Source: Bacteroidota bacterium
GTDB lineage: Bacteria; Bacteroidota; Ignavibacteria; Ignavibacteriales; Melioribacteraceae
Direction: 5' to 3'
DNA length: 57,365 nucleotides
Assembly: GCA_023381535.1 (NCBI GenBank)
Contig: JAMCSN010000263.1
Span: forward strand, 1 to 57,365
Shown one piece after another: positions 34,191-44,331 of the stretch. The notes below the pieces were generated by a model, which was given only the letters and a program-made list of their open reading frames with translations, was not told where the DNA came from and ran no database searches. How positions within the stretch are numbered: the first letter of the stretch is position 1; every line of letters starts with the position of its first letter. The translations under genes were made by a program, and so were the position numbers.

Positions 34191-35027
34191 TCAACCTTTG
34201 TTAAAACTCTTCTGAAGCATTTGCTGCATTGCATCTAAATGATTTTTCCCGAGAAGATATTTACCGAGATTTTGTTCATCCATTTTTTTGCCGCCGTGGA
34301 AATCCGAACCGCCGGATTCTAAAAGACAGTATTGATTTACAATACCGCGATAGAATTGCACCTGTCCTTCGTTATGACTTGGATGCACGCATTCGATTCC
34401 GTCGATCCCGGCTTTGATTAGGTTCATCAGTAAAGATTCTTTCATAAAACCCGGATGAGCGATGAATGAAAGTCCGCCGGCATCGTTAATTAACTTCAAT
34501 GCGCTTTGTGCCGATACATGAATCTTTCTTTCAAATGCCGGACCGTAATCGCCGATATATTTTTCAAACGCTTCGTTGTAATTTTTTATAAAGCCGAGGT
34601 CAACCATTGTATATGCAATGTGCGGTCTGCCGATTGCGGAGTTGTTCGCACGATCCAGTACATCGTCAATCTTAAAGTTAAATCCAAGCTTTCTTAATTT
34701 TTCTACGATCCTTGCAGCACGATGCACGCGTTCGTCTCTAAAAAAACTCAAATATTTTTGAAGTTCTTCGTTATCAATGTCTATAAAGTATGCGAGAAGG
34801 TGAACCTCTTTGTCGTCAACGTCGGTGCTTATTTCCAAACCGGGAACTACTTCAATGCCAAATTGTTTTGCGTACTCTTTGGCTTCTTTAATCCCATTGA
34901 CACTGTCGTGATCGGTTATACTGATTATTTCGAGACCCCGCTGATTTGCTTTATCGATTAGTTGGGCAGGTGTATATGCCCCATCGGAATAATTTGTATG
35001 AGTGTGCAGATCAATTTTTGCCGGCAT
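34191..35027 (-). CDS. PHP-domain phosphoesterase
   Basis: A 278-residue metal-dependent phosphoesterase of the TrpH/YciV type, related to 3',5'-nucleotide phosphatases. PHP motifs: 'DLHTHTNYSDGAYTPAQLI', 'IISITDHDSVNGIKEAKEY', 'GLEISTDVDDKEVHLLAYFID', 'AHPGFMKESLL' and 'SGGSDFHGGKK', carrying the expected His and Asp metal ligands. It is encoded 2 bases after the Crp/Fnr regulator, with which it should be cotranscribed. Confidence 0.9.
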   Translation of the reverse strand: MPAKIDLHTHTNYSDGAYTPAQLIDKANQRGLEIISITDHDSVNGIKEAKEYAKQFGIEVVPGLEISTDVDDKEVHLLAYFIDIDNEELQKYLSFFRDERVHRAARIVEKLRKLGFNFKIDDVLDRANNSAIGRPHIAYTMVDLGFIKNYNEAFEKYIGDYGPAFERKIHVSAQSALKLINDAGGLSFIAHPGFMKESLLMNLIKAGIDGIECVHPSHNEGQVQFYRGIVNQYCLLESGGSDFHGGKKMDEQNLGKYLLGKNHLDAMQQMLQKSFNKG

Positions 35028-35029
35028 AC

Positions 35030-35710
35030 TTAACTAAACATTTCTTTGAATTTTTCGTAATCGAGAATTCTCAATTTTGATCCTTCGGTTTCGATTAAAC
35101 CTTTTTTGGCAAATGAATGAAAAGTACGCGAGATAGTTTCGCGCGAAGTTCCAGCCATATTTGCTAAGTCCTGCTGCATCGGGATTTTCTCGATTTCAAC
35201 TTTGCCTTGTTTAATTTTACCAATCTCATCCGCGAGTTGAAGGATGACGGTTGCAACTTTACCTTCGGCGTCTTTCAATGAGAGCGCTTTGATTTTCATG
35301 TCTGCTGCGCGCAATCTTTTTGTTAATTCTTGCAGCAGTGCAATCGCAACATCAGGATAGCTTCTAAGCAAATCCAAAAAATCATTTCGTTGAATAAGAA
35401 ACAATTCGGATTTTTCAATAGCGGTTACCGTAGCAGAGCGGGTTAGTCCGTCTAGAATTGCCATCTCGCCGAAGAAATCACTGTCAGTTAAAATAGTAAG
35501 GATTACTTCACGGTCGTCTCCGCTAGTGCGTGCAACTTTGACTTTTCCAGTTATAATAACAAACAAAGCATTACCGGCTTCTTCTTCGACAAGAATTACC
35601 TCGTTCTTTTCGTAATGTTTACGCGTGCCGATCTTTTCAATTTTGTCAAGCTCTTCTTTCGGCAGATCGGAAAATATCGGAACAAAGGATAAAAATTCTG
35701 AAGATGACAT
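35030..35710 (-). CDS. Crp/Fnr-family transcription regulator
   Basis: A 226-residue regulator. Residues 10-125 form a cyclic-nucleotide-binding-type beta barrel ('FFGEMAILDGLTRSATVTAIEKSELFLIQRNDF'), then a dimer helix, then a winged helix-turn-helix ('MQQDLANMAGTSRETISRTFHSFAKKGLIETEGSKLRIL'). There are no FNR-type cysteine clusters. The barrel keeps GEMA and RSATV, like cAMP-binding members, but the ligand is not known. It is divergent from gap, so it may affect gap as well as its own operon. Confidence 0.92.
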   Translation of the reverse strand: MSSSEFLSFVPIFSDLPKEELDKIEKIGTRKHYEKNEVILVEEEAGNALFVIITGKVKVARTSGDDREVILTILTDSDFFGEMAILDGLTRSATVTAIEKSELFLIQRNDFLDLLRSYPDVAIALLQELTKRLRAADMKIKALSLKDAEGKVATVILQLADEIGKIKQGKVEIEKIPMQQDLANMAGTSRETISRTFHSFAKKGLIETEGSKLRILDYEKFKEMFS

Positions 35711-35824
35711 TTAATTCCTCAAATGTTAGTTGACAAACTTTCTCACAGAGCATCCAAACGACATAATAAAGATAATTTTTTCATGTCAAATGGACAATCG
35801 CCCATCTTAATTTAATTACTCAAA

Positions 35825-35855
35825 TTGAATCTTCATTTCTCAATAACTATATTTG
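35825..35855 (+). promoter_or_regulatory. Bacteroidota-type promoter of gap
   Basis: TTG at 35825-35827, 20 bases, then TATATTTG at 35848-35855, an exact TAnnTTTG box. The gap start codon follows 42 bases later with a GGAGG ribosome-binding site at 35885-35889. This is the clearest promoter in the window and supports assignment to the Bacteroidota/Chlorobi group. Confidence 0.7.
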
Positions 35856-35897
35856 GAACCGATTTTTCAATCAATATATGAAACGGAGGAAAGTTAA

Positions 35898-36956
<1,059 letters not shown>

Positions 36957-36977
36957 TTTATTTGATAATTGCAGCCA

Positions 36978-37012
36978 AGACGCAGACCAAGTTTTGGCTG
37001 CGTCTTTTTTTT
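36978..37012 (+). terminator. Terminator downstream of gap
   Basis: AGACGCAG (36978-36985) pairs with CTGCGTCT (36998-37005), extended inside by CCAA/TTGG, and is followed by a run of eight Ts. It could attenuate transcription between gap and pgk. Confidence 0.85.
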
Positions 37013-37039
37013 AGTTAAAAGTTTTTCGGAGGAATTTAA

Positions 37040-38239
37040 ATGAGTAAGCTCAGCATTGACAAAGTTAATTTGAAGGGGAAGAGGGTTTTAGTCCGAGTGG
37101 ATTTTAACGTTCCGCTCGACGAGAAATTGAAAATTACAGACGATATCAGAATCACTGCGGCGCTTCCGACTATAAAGAAAATAATGAACGATGGCGGTCG
37201 TTGCATTTTGATGAGTCACCTCGGCAGACCGAAAGGCGCGCCCAATCCTAAGTATAGTCTAAAGCCGGTTGCAATTCGATTAGGCGAGTTGCTTGATAAA
37301 GACGTTAAGTTTGCACCGGATTGTGTAGGTGATCAAGTAAAAACAATTGTCAATTCGCTAAAGGATGGTGAAGTTGTTCTTCTTGAAAATTTAAGATTTC
37401 ATTCCGAAGAAGAAAAAAACGATCCGGTATTTGCGCAGCAGCTTGCTGAACTTGGTGACGTTTATGTCAACGATGCATTCGGAAGTGCACATAGAGCGCA
37501 CGCATCAACCGAAGGTGTTACAAAATATATTAAAGTTTGCGCTGCGGGTTACTTGATGCAGAAAGAATTGCAATATCTCGGCGAAGCCGTTGCAAATCCT
37601 GTTCGTCCGTTTACCGCAATATTGGGCGGTTCAAAAATTTCCGGTAAGATAGATGTAATCGAAAACCTTTTGCCGAAGGTTGATAATTTATTAATCGGCG
37701 GAGGAATGGCTTATACATTTTACAAAGCGATGGGATACGAAATCGGTTCGTCGCTACTTGAAGAAGAAAAAATTGATCTTGCGAAACAAATGCTGCTCAA
37801 ATTCAAGACATCAAAAGCAAAAGTGATGCTGCCGCAAGATAATGTTGTTGCGCCGGAATTCAAGAACGATTCTCCGGCTACTGTTGTTGAGGCAGATAAA
37901 ATTCCATCCGACCAAATGGGATTGGATATTGGACCAAATACAATTGATGAATTCAAAGAAGTAGTTCTTTCCAGCAAAACAATTATCTGGAACGGTCCTA
38001 TGGGCGTGTTTGAGTTCGACAATTTTGCAAAAGGAACCGACGAGATTGCTTCTGCGTTAGCACAAGCAACCACACAAGGCGCTGTAACAATTATTGGCGG
38101 CGGAGACTCTGCTGCGGCAATAAAAAAAGCCGGACTCGATGATAAGGTAACTCACGTTTCAACCGGCGGCGGTGCTTCTTTGGAATTCCTAGAAGGAAAA
38201 GTTCTGCCGGGCGTTGCTGCTCTCAACGAAGATATGTAA
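37040..38239 (+). CDS. pgk: Phosphoglycerate kinase
   Basis: A 399-residue monomeric kinase transferring phosphate between 1,3-bisphosphoglycerate and ADP. It has '[33 protein letters not shown]', '[10 protein letters not shown]', '[16 protein letters not shown]', '[14 protein letters not shown]' and the C-terminal nucleotide-binding '[13 protein letters not shown]' and '[14 protein letters not shown]'. Normal length. A GGAGG ribosome-binding site precedes the ATG. It follows gap in the common glycolytic order. Confidence 0.97.
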   Translation: MSKLSIDKVNLKGKRVLVRVDFNVPLDEKLKITDDIRITAALPTIKKIMNDGGRCILMSHLGRPKGAPNPKYSLKPVAIRLGELLDKDVKFAPDCVGDQVKTIVNSLKDGEVVLLENLRFHSEEEKNDPVFAQQLAELGDVYVNDAFGSAHRAHASTEGVTKYIKVCAAGYLMQKELQYLGEAVANPVRPFTAILGGSKISGKIDVIENLLPKVDNLLIGGGMAYTFYKAMGYEIGSSLLEEEKIDLAKQMLLKFKTSKAKVMLPQDNVVAPEFKNDSPATVVEADKIPSDQMGLDIGPNTIDEFKEVVLSSKTIIWNGPMGVFEFDNFAKGTDEIASALAQATTQGAVTIIGGGDSAAAIKKAGLDDKVTHVSTGGGASLEFLEGKVLPGVAALNEDM

Positions 38240-38261
38240 GAGCAGAGTAAGATTAAGAGCT

Positions 38262-38349
38262 CGCCTCGCTTCCCGGCTTGCCGAGGCGGACGCTCTTCGA
38301 AGCGGGCAAGATCATGATCTTGGTCATGATCATGATTATGATTATGAGT
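38262..38349. repeat. Cluster of short palindromes downstream of pgk
   Basis: CGCCTCG (38262-38268) pairs with CGAGGCG (38282-38288), CGCTTC with GAAGCG (38299-38304), and CTTGCC with GGCAAG (38305-38310). Immediately after, GATCATGA (38310-38317) pairs with TCATGATC (38324-38331), followed by repeated ATGATT. The arms compete, so alternative folds are possible. No T-run follows. The remaining 38350-38609 stretch has no recognisable gene. Confidence 0.7.
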
Positions 38350-38609
38350 AAGAAAAGAACTTAATGTTGGAATCCGTTGTAGAACAATTTGTAACTCTTG
38401 CTCTGTGCAATGGTGTTATTACGCGAAAAAGGTTAACTTCACATTAGAAAGAATGGAAAGTAAATGGGATTAGATGATAAAGTTGCGCATGATTCGAATG
38501 TCAGATGGATATCATTATAATTCTTAGGAGGGAAAGTTTTATCCTGAGTTAAGGATAGAACGATATAAAGTAGTTTTATGTAATATAAAACAATCAATAG
38601 GAGAGTGAA

Positions 38610-39218
38610 ATGGATACCAACAATATTCTTACTTTCTTTTACCCTATTATCGATTCATTAAATAAAGGTTCACTCATAAGAAAAGTTATGTCATTTCTAT
38701 TTGGGTTAATCGGTGTTCTTAGTTTTTTGGGCGGAGCTTACATTTTTTTTAGCGCTATTAGCGAGGCACCTGACTTTTGGTTTGTTCTTCTCATTTTAAT
38801 GATGTTTGTAGCATCATTTATTGTACTGCAAATTTGGTTTTATAGAGCAAAAAAAGTATTAAATCTAGAAGATTCTGATTTCACTGTTATTCCAATTATT
38901 TCGCATTTTCTTCGTGCTATTGGTGAAAGTTATGCTGTGTTCACAATTGCATATGTAATAGGTGGGATTATTAATATTTGGTTTTCTAATTATGGTTATG
39001 GTATCTATCAATTTGAACAGTATCTTCCTTTTGTAAGATCAGCTTCTTCATTTATAGGGCAAACATGGTTGCTGCTAATTACGATCATTACAGCATTATT
39101 CGTTTTGCTATTAACATATTTTATAGCAGAGAGCATTTTAGTACTGGTTGCAATAGAAAACAACACAAGAAGTTTCAGTAATAATAAAAATGAATCTCAA
39201 CAAGAAATGAATAAATGA
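38610..39218 (+). CDS. Membrane protein of unknown function
   Basis: A 202-residue protein with about five membrane helices ('VMSFLFGLIGVLSFLGGAYIFF', 'FWFVLLILMMFVASFIVLQIWF', 'VFTIAYVIGGIINIWF' and 'LLLITIITALFVLLLTYFIAESILVLVAI') and a polar asparagine-rich tail. I do not recognise the family. An AGGAGAG ribosome-binding site supports the start. Its codon use looks more AT-rich than that of gap and pgk, which may mean later acquisition. The 39219-39502 gap after it shows nothing clear. Confidence 0.75.
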   Translation: MDTNNILTFFYPIIDSLNKGSLIRKVMSFLFGLIGVLSFLGGAYIFFSAISEAPDFWFVLLILMMFVASFIVLQIWFYRAKKVLNLEDSDFTVIPIISHFLRAIGESYAVFTIAYVIGGIINIWFSNYGYGIYQFEQYLPFVRSASSFIGQTWLLLITIITALFVLLLTYFIAESILVLVAIENNTRSFSNNKNESQQEMNK

Positions 39219-39502
39219 TTTTTAAATAATATGTAATCCAAACTCACCGTTTCTTTATGTGATAGGTTGAAGCATTTCAAGTTTGATCGTCAAGGATTAG
39301 TTGATTTTTAAAAGTAGTTTTTATTAAAAAAGCTTTTTTAGCACATTATTGGCATTGGTTTTCAAAGCTTTAGTATTGTACGAGTGGTGACATAAAAACA
39401 GTGCTGATATAAGTTAAAATAAAATTGAGATTTGAAGTAAGATATAAGTAAATTTTTACTACTAAAACTTTCATTAATTTACTCTTTCTATAAGGGAATA
39501 AA

Positions 39503-40456
39503 ATGGGATTAGATTCACGAGATTATTATAAACCGTCCGGATACGGCGGATTTAGTTTTTTCCCGCCGGTGCTGAAAAATTTGATAATAGCAAATGTGGT
39601 GGTCTTTTTCATCCAGATGATATTTAGAACGATATCATTTACAGGCTATGTTACATACGAAGATTTGTTAACCAAGTATTTTGCTTTAATTCCCTTCAGT
39701 AATGGTTTGGTCCCAATTTTAAATAATATGACGATACCAGCCAATTTTTATCCATGGCAATTGATTACCTATCAATTTTTGCACGGAAGTTTCAGTCACA
39801 TTCTTCTTAATATGTTTATGCTATGGATGTTCGGAATGGAAATTGAAAACGTTATGGGTTCAAGAAAATTTCTCACTTACTATTTAATATGTGGTATTGC
39901 TGGCGGCTTAGTACAATTATTTTTAGCTCCGATATTCTCAGAAGGTTTGGGCCCAACTATCGGCGCTTCAGGTGCGGTCTTTGGCGTTATGATCGCTTTT
40001 GCAATGTTCTTTCCCGACCGTTACATATTTCTATATTTCTTGATACCGATTAAAGCAAAATACTTAATCACAATAATGGTGATTTTCGAATTCATGTCTG
40101 TTGGCAATCAAAGTCTTATTGCACATCTTGTACACGTTGGAGGGGCATTAGCTGGGATTCTTTTTATTCTAGTTGATAGAAGAAACAATTTCAGTAGAAG
40201 CAGAATCTTTGGTCTATTCCGGAAACCAAAGAGCACTTTTTCCTCAGGCGGTTTCGGCCGAGCATTCAGAAATACGATGAAGAAAGAAGATGTTGAAGAC
40301 GCCAAATTCTACGATTTAAACGACAACTCGAAAAAAGATGATTCGGTTTCACAGGAAGAGATCGACAGAATTTTGGATAAAATAAGCCAAAGCGGATATC
40401 AAAACTTAACCGACCGTGAAAAGAAAATTTTATTTGAAGCGAGCAGAAAAAAATAA
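39503..40456 (+). CDS. Rhomboid-family intramembrane serine protease
   Basis: A 317-residue protein with about six membrane helices. The catalytic dyad is S156 in 'TIGASGAVFGVMIAF' and H211 in 'AHLVHVGGALAG'; 'FLHGSFSHILLNMFMLWMFG' gives the conserved HxxxN region. It cleaves membrane proteins within the bilayer. The C-terminal 35 residues ('SQEEIDRILDKISQSGYQNLTDREKKILFEASRKK') form the small helical tail typical of Bacteroidota rhomboids. An AAGGGA ribosome-binding site is upstream. Confidence 0.93.
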   Translation: MGLDSRDYYKPSGYGGFSFFPPVLKNLIIANVVVFFIQMIFRTISFTGYVTYEDLLTKYFALIPFSNGLVPILNNMTIPANFYPWQLITYQFLHGSFSHILLNMFMLWMFGMEIENVMGSRKFLTYYLICGIAGGLVQLFLAPIFSEGLGPTIGASGAVFGVMIAFAMFFPDRYIFLYFLIPIKAKYLITIMVIFEFMSVGNQSLIAHLVHVGGALAGILFILVDRRNNFSRSRIFGLFRKPKSTFSSGGFGRAFRNTMKKEDVEDAKFYDLNDNSKKDDSVSQEEIDRILDKISQSGYQNLTDREKKILFEASRKK

Positions 40457-40760
40457 ATTTCTTATCGGTGCGGTTATCACCGTATCGTTTATTTTTTCAT
40501 ACTGCTCACAAAAGAAATATCCCCGGGATTTGCTAGCCAAGGTTTACGTTGAAAATCTTGTTGCGGAAGGGAAGTACGATTTCAACCCCGACTCGCTCCG
40601 TTTTCACCAACAGAAAGTTTTTGATAAATATAAAATCACACAGGATCAATTCAAATCAGCATTAAAGTCCTACCAAGATAATCCGAAAGAATGGGATGGA
40701 TTTTTCAAACGTGCGAAAGTAATGCTGGATAGTTTGAAAGCGCAAAGCGTGATTAAGTAA
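40416..40760 (+). CDS. DUF4296-like lipoprotein
   Basis: A 114-residue protein with a basic N-terminus, a hydrophobic stretch (FLIGAVITVSFIFSYC) and a cysteine suitable for lipidation near residue 30. The mature part ('YPRDLLAKVYVENLVAEGKYDFNPDSLRFHQQKVFDKYKITQDQFKSALKSYQDNPKEW') matches DUF4296, small lipoproteins of unknown function in Bacteroidota. The start overlaps the end of the rhomboid gene by 41 bases. Its end overlaps the convergent recQ gene by 8 bases. Confidence 0.75.
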   Translation: MKRKFYLKRAEKNKFLIGAVITVSFIFSYCSQKKYPRDLLAKVYVENLVAEGKYDFNPDSLRFHQQKVFDKYKITQDQFKSALKSYQDNPKEWDGFFKRAKVMLDSLKAQSVIK

Positions 40761-43344
40761 CTCTCTTCTTAGCCAGAGCAATTCTCAGTTTAGCATAACC
40801 GATTTTGTTTTCCAACTCCGTTCGCAATTCTTTTAGGTCAATTACGCCGGAATCTATTTTCTTGTTGATGATTTCCAATTCTTTTTTTTCAAACAACGAG
40901 TTGATCTCCAGTCCCGGAATCATTTCAATCAGCGTTTCTATCTGAGCCGATACAATGGACTCCGGCAACTTTGTAAAAGAAGCGATATCGAAAAGCGAAT
41001 ATTTTTTCTGAACCAATTCCAAAATGTTAAATGCCTGGTCCGGCAAATTTTTGTTTTTAAGTAAATGCGATAAATTATTAGACTGCTGAAATTCTCTGAT
41101 TAGGTTTAGAAATTCATCGCCGACCTTGTTTAATATTCTTTTGTTGAATCCTTTGATCTTGAGAAGAGCAGAATGAGTTGCCGGTTTCTCCTTTGTGATT
41201 GATCTTAAAACTTCATCGGGACAAATTATTTCTGCCGGTTGATTGAACTTAACGGCGGCTTCTTTCCGCACTTGCCGAAGTAGATTAAAAAGCTTGAGCT
41301 CATTTTCAAAATCGGCGTTCGAAATTTCTTTCTCATCGTTAGCTGGCGAAGCATATTCTTCAATTGCAGCATGGGCAAGCACAATTGTGCCGTTTGCGCC
41401 GATAAGCATTTTTGAATGAATGAGTGAATCAATTGCCCTTTCTATTTCATCGTTCTTGAAATGAACGCATGTGCCGTATGTCGAGAATTTTTTAATTGAC
41501 GGATGTTTCGATTTTCCGGTAAGCAGTTGAACAAGGTATTTCTTCTTCAACGGAATTTTGGCTTCGTGAACTGTTTGAAGAATAATTTCCTCCAGATAAT
41601 CCAAAGTGTTTTGCTTCAACTCGGATGAACCGGAACATCTGTCGCACTTTCCGCATTTGTAATCGGTAGTTGTCTGGCCAAAATATTCCAGGATATATTT
41701 GAAGCGGCACTCCTCGGTGAAAACGTAACCGATCATCTTTTCGAGCTTTAGTTTGGAGTGTTCAAGAATGGTTTTTGTTTTATCGAGATTCAGTTTAAGA
41801 TCGGCGGCTTTAACCCGTTCAGTGGTTAAGTAAACCGACGGTTCAAAAGTCGGTCTTTCGTATTCAAGAATACCGGCGCGGGACAAAGTTTCAAGCTGGT
41901 CAATAATTTCGTTGGTTGTCGTATCCAAAGTACGCGCAAGATTGGAAATGCTCAAAGAAGTTTTTTGCGAAAAGATATTAGCGCCGTATTCGCGTGCGAT
42001 AAGAAGGACCAAATCCTTCATCTCGTTATCCGCAAAAAATTTTACATAAAGACTAAGCTTCGAAGGTTCCAGCAAAAACTTGCAAAAATGCTTATGCTCT
42101 GCGGGCGATTTTCCTTTTGTGTAACCGGATTCCTCCAAAACTCTAATTGCCGATTCGACTATACCGTTGGAAATTTTTTTTGGTTGAACGAGCGAATAGA
42201 AATTTTTATCCAGTAGAATTGCGTCGTCGGGACGAGTGCCGAGCGCAACGCTGCTTCTGTTGCAAAGCGCGTCGTAAACTATTTCAATTTGTTCACGTGC
42301 TGGAAAAGAAGTGTTGATAAAAAACTGCTGAATGTTTTTGTCTTTTTCATCGTAGAGAAGAAAAATGTTGGATTCATTACCGTCACGACCGGCTCTCCCA
42401 ATCTCCTGATAATAATTCTCGATCGTACCCGGCATGTTGAAATGAATGATTGAGCGTATGTTACTTTTATCGATCCCCATGCCGAAAGCGTTCGTCGCAA
42501 CAATAGTTTGAACTCTTCCGCTTATAAAATCATCTTGAATCAGTCTTCTTAATTCGGCGGTTAAACCCGCATGATAATAGACTGCGTCAATATTATAAGA
42601 TCGCAGATGTTCGGCAATTTCTTCCGTGAGTTTCCTTGTCGCGGCGTAAATAATTTTACAGCCGGGATTCATCGATAGAATTTCTACGAGCTTTTCTTTT
42701 TTACGCGGAGTTTGAAAAACATGTAAGTGAAGATTGGCGCGTTCAAATCCTCTAACAATAATTTTTGGCGAGATCAGTCCAAGCTGATTGATTATATCTT
42801 TTCTAACATCCGCAGTTGCGGTTGCAGTGAACGCAGAGACCTTTTTTATTTCAACGTAATCGATGAACGATTTGATCTTTCTGTAACCGGGACGAAAATT
42901 ATGGCCCCATTCGCTGATGCAGTGCGCTTCATCCACAAAAACATATTCCGGTTTGAGAGATTTAATTCTTTCGATGAAGTTTTGATTGTTTAATTTTTCG
43001 GGGGAGAGGTAGAGAATCTTAAAATTGCCATTTCTAAAATTTTCCAAAACTTTTTCAGTATCTCGGTAGTCTAATGTACTGTTGATGAAAGCTGCAATCG
43101 GCTGCTGTGAGTTAATGGAATCAACTTGATCTTTCATCAACGCGATTAACGGTGAAATCACAATCCCGAAAGTTTTGGACATCAAAGAGGGAATTTGGTA
43201 GCAAATAGATTTCCCGCCGCCGGTAGGCAGAATCGCAAGAACATTTTGACCTTCTATAATAGAATTGATAATTTCTTCTTGCGAAGGACGAAACTCGGTG
43301 TAGCCGAAAAATTTATTAAGTATGATTTTGGGTTCAGTTAGCAT
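40753..43344 (-). CDS. recQ: RecQ-family ATP-dependent DNA helicase
   Basis: An 863-residue 3'-5' helicase for recombination and fork repair. Helicase motifs: 'RPSQEEIINSII', Walker A 'LPTGGGKSICYQIP' (K45), 'FVDEAHCISEWGHNFRPGYR' (DEAH), 'FTATAT' and 'IVATNAFGMGIDKSNIRSIIHFN' with 'QEIGRAGRDG'. A zinc-binding four-cysteine set follows near residue 550 ('ECRFKYILEYFGQ...CGKCDRC'), then a winged helix and an HRDC-like stretch. The C-terminal 150 residues exceed the usual RecQ and resemble the extended Bacteroidota forms. Confidence 0.94.
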   Translation of the reverse strand: MLTEPKIILNKFFGYTEFRPSQEEIINSIIEGQNVLAILPTGGGKSICYQIPSLMSKTFGIVISPLIALMKDQVDSINSQQPIAAFINSTLDYRDTEKVLENFRNGNFKILYLSPEKLNNQNFIERIKSLKPEYVFVDEAHCISEWGHNFRPGYRKIKSFIDYVEIKKVSAFTATATADVRKDIINQLGLISPKIIVRGFERANLHLHVFQTPRKKEKLVEILSMNPGCKIIYAATRKLTEEIAEHLRSYNIDAVYYHAGLTAELRRLIQDDFISGRVQTIVATNAFGMGIDKSNIRSIIHFNMPGTIENYYQEIGRAGRDGNESNIFLLYDEKDKNIQQFFINTSFPAREQIEIVYDALCNRSSVALGTRPDDAILLDKNFYSLVQPKKISNGIVESAIRVLEESGYTKGKSPAEHKHFCKFLLEPSKLSLYVKFFADNEMKDLVLLIAREYGANIFSQKTSLSISNLARTLDTTTNEIIDQLETLSRAGILEYERPTFEPSVYLTTERVKAADLKLNLDKTKTILEHSKLKLEKMIGYVFTEECRFKYILEYFGQTTTDYKCGKCDRCSGSSELKQNTLDYLEEIILQTVHEAKIPLKKKYLVQLLTGKSKHPSIKKFSTYGTCVHFKNDEIERAIDSLIHSKMLIGANGTIVLAHAAIEEYASPANDEKEISNADFENELKLFNLLRQVRKEAAVKFNQPAEIICPDEVLRSITKEKPATHSALLKIKGFNKRILNKVGDEFLNLIREFQQSNNLSHLLKNKNLPDQAFNILELVQKKYSLFDIASFTKLPESIVSAQIETLIEMIPGLEINSLFEKKELEIINKKIDSGVIDLKELRTELENKIGYAKLRIALAKKRVT

Positions 43345-43392
43345 TATTTTGTTTGGCAGATGAAATCGTAAAATTAATTTTCACTTCAAAAT

Positions 43393-44331
43393 ATGAATAG
43401 TTCGGTAAACATGCTTAAGATCAATCATATCTCAAAAAACTTTGATGACATTGCCGCGCTTCAGAACGTAAGTCTTGATATTCAACAAGGAGAATTCTTC
43501 GGATTGCTTGGTCCAAACGGTGCGGGCAAATCTACATTGATGAATATCATCATCGGGTACATCTCATCGGATAGCGGTCAAGTAATGTTAAGTGATCACG
43601 CTGTAAGTGTGGACGACGTTCTTGTGAAAAAGAAAATTGGTTATGTGCCGCAAGAAATATCTCTCTTTAATGAGTTAAGCGCGCACCAAAATTTGAAAAT
43701 ATTCGGTAAGCTGTATGGCATTGCAACTGCGCAGCTGGAAGAAAAAATTAAAAGTGTTCTTGATTTGGTTCAGCTTTACGATAGAAAGAAAGATGCGGTG
43801 AAAGAATATTCGGGCGGAATGAAACGCCGTTTGAATTTGGCGGTAAGTCTTTTGCACGATCCGGAGATAATTTTATGCGACGAGCCGACAGTTGGCGTGG
43901 ACCCGCAATCGCGTAACGCAATTTTTGACATGCTTGTAAATCTTAACAAAACCGGTAAAACAATTGTTTACACAACTCATTACATGGAAGAAGCAGAACG
44001 GCTTTGTTCACGGCTGGCAATTATCGATCACGGGAAAATTATTGCGCAAGGTTCGCTGGTTGAATTGATAAACCTTCTTAACCGCAAAGACACGGTGAAA
44101 ATTCAGAAGACTCCGATAGTCGGCACAAAGTTGTCTACGCTGGAAAAACTTGGTCGGATCACAGAGAACGATTTTTATTACGAACTTATTCCATCGGAAA
44201 AGTTTAGCCAAGTATCGCAAATATTTCTGCAGTTGGAAGATATGGGCATCCCGAACGAACTTACTCAGATGAGCCGCGCAACTCTCGAAGACGTATTCTT
44301 GAGTTTGACCGGAAGGAGTTTAAGAGATTGA
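43393..44331 (+). CDS. ABC transporter ATP-binding protein
   Basis: A 312-residue ATPase of the DrrA/CcmA type. Walker A 'GLLGPNGAGKSTLMNIIIGYI', Q-loop 'GYVPQEISLFNELSAHQNLKIFG', signature 'EYSGGMKRRLNLAVSLLHDPEIILCDEPTVGVDPQSRNAIF' and switch 'VYTTHYMEEAERLCSRLAII'. The C-terminal domain is of the multidrug/antibiotic type. It pairs with the permease gene, whose start overlaps its end by 4 bases. The frame begins at 43393; the ATG at 43411 is an alternative. Confidence 0.93.
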   Translation: MNSSVNMLKINHISKNFDDIAALQNVSLDIQQGEFFGLLGPNGAGKSTLMNIIIGYISSDSGQVMLSDHAVSVDDVLVKKKIGYVPQEISLFNELSAHQNLKIFGKLYGIATAQLEEKIKSVLDLVQLYDRKKDAVKEYSGGMKRRLNLAVSLLHDPEIILCDEPTVGVDPQSRNAIFDMLVNLNKTGKTIVYTTHYMEEAERLCSRLAIIDHGKIIAQGSLVELINLLNRKDTVKIQKTPIVGTKLSTLEKLGRITENDFYYELIPSEKFSQVSQIFLQLEDMGIPNELTQMSRATLEDVFLSLTGRSLRD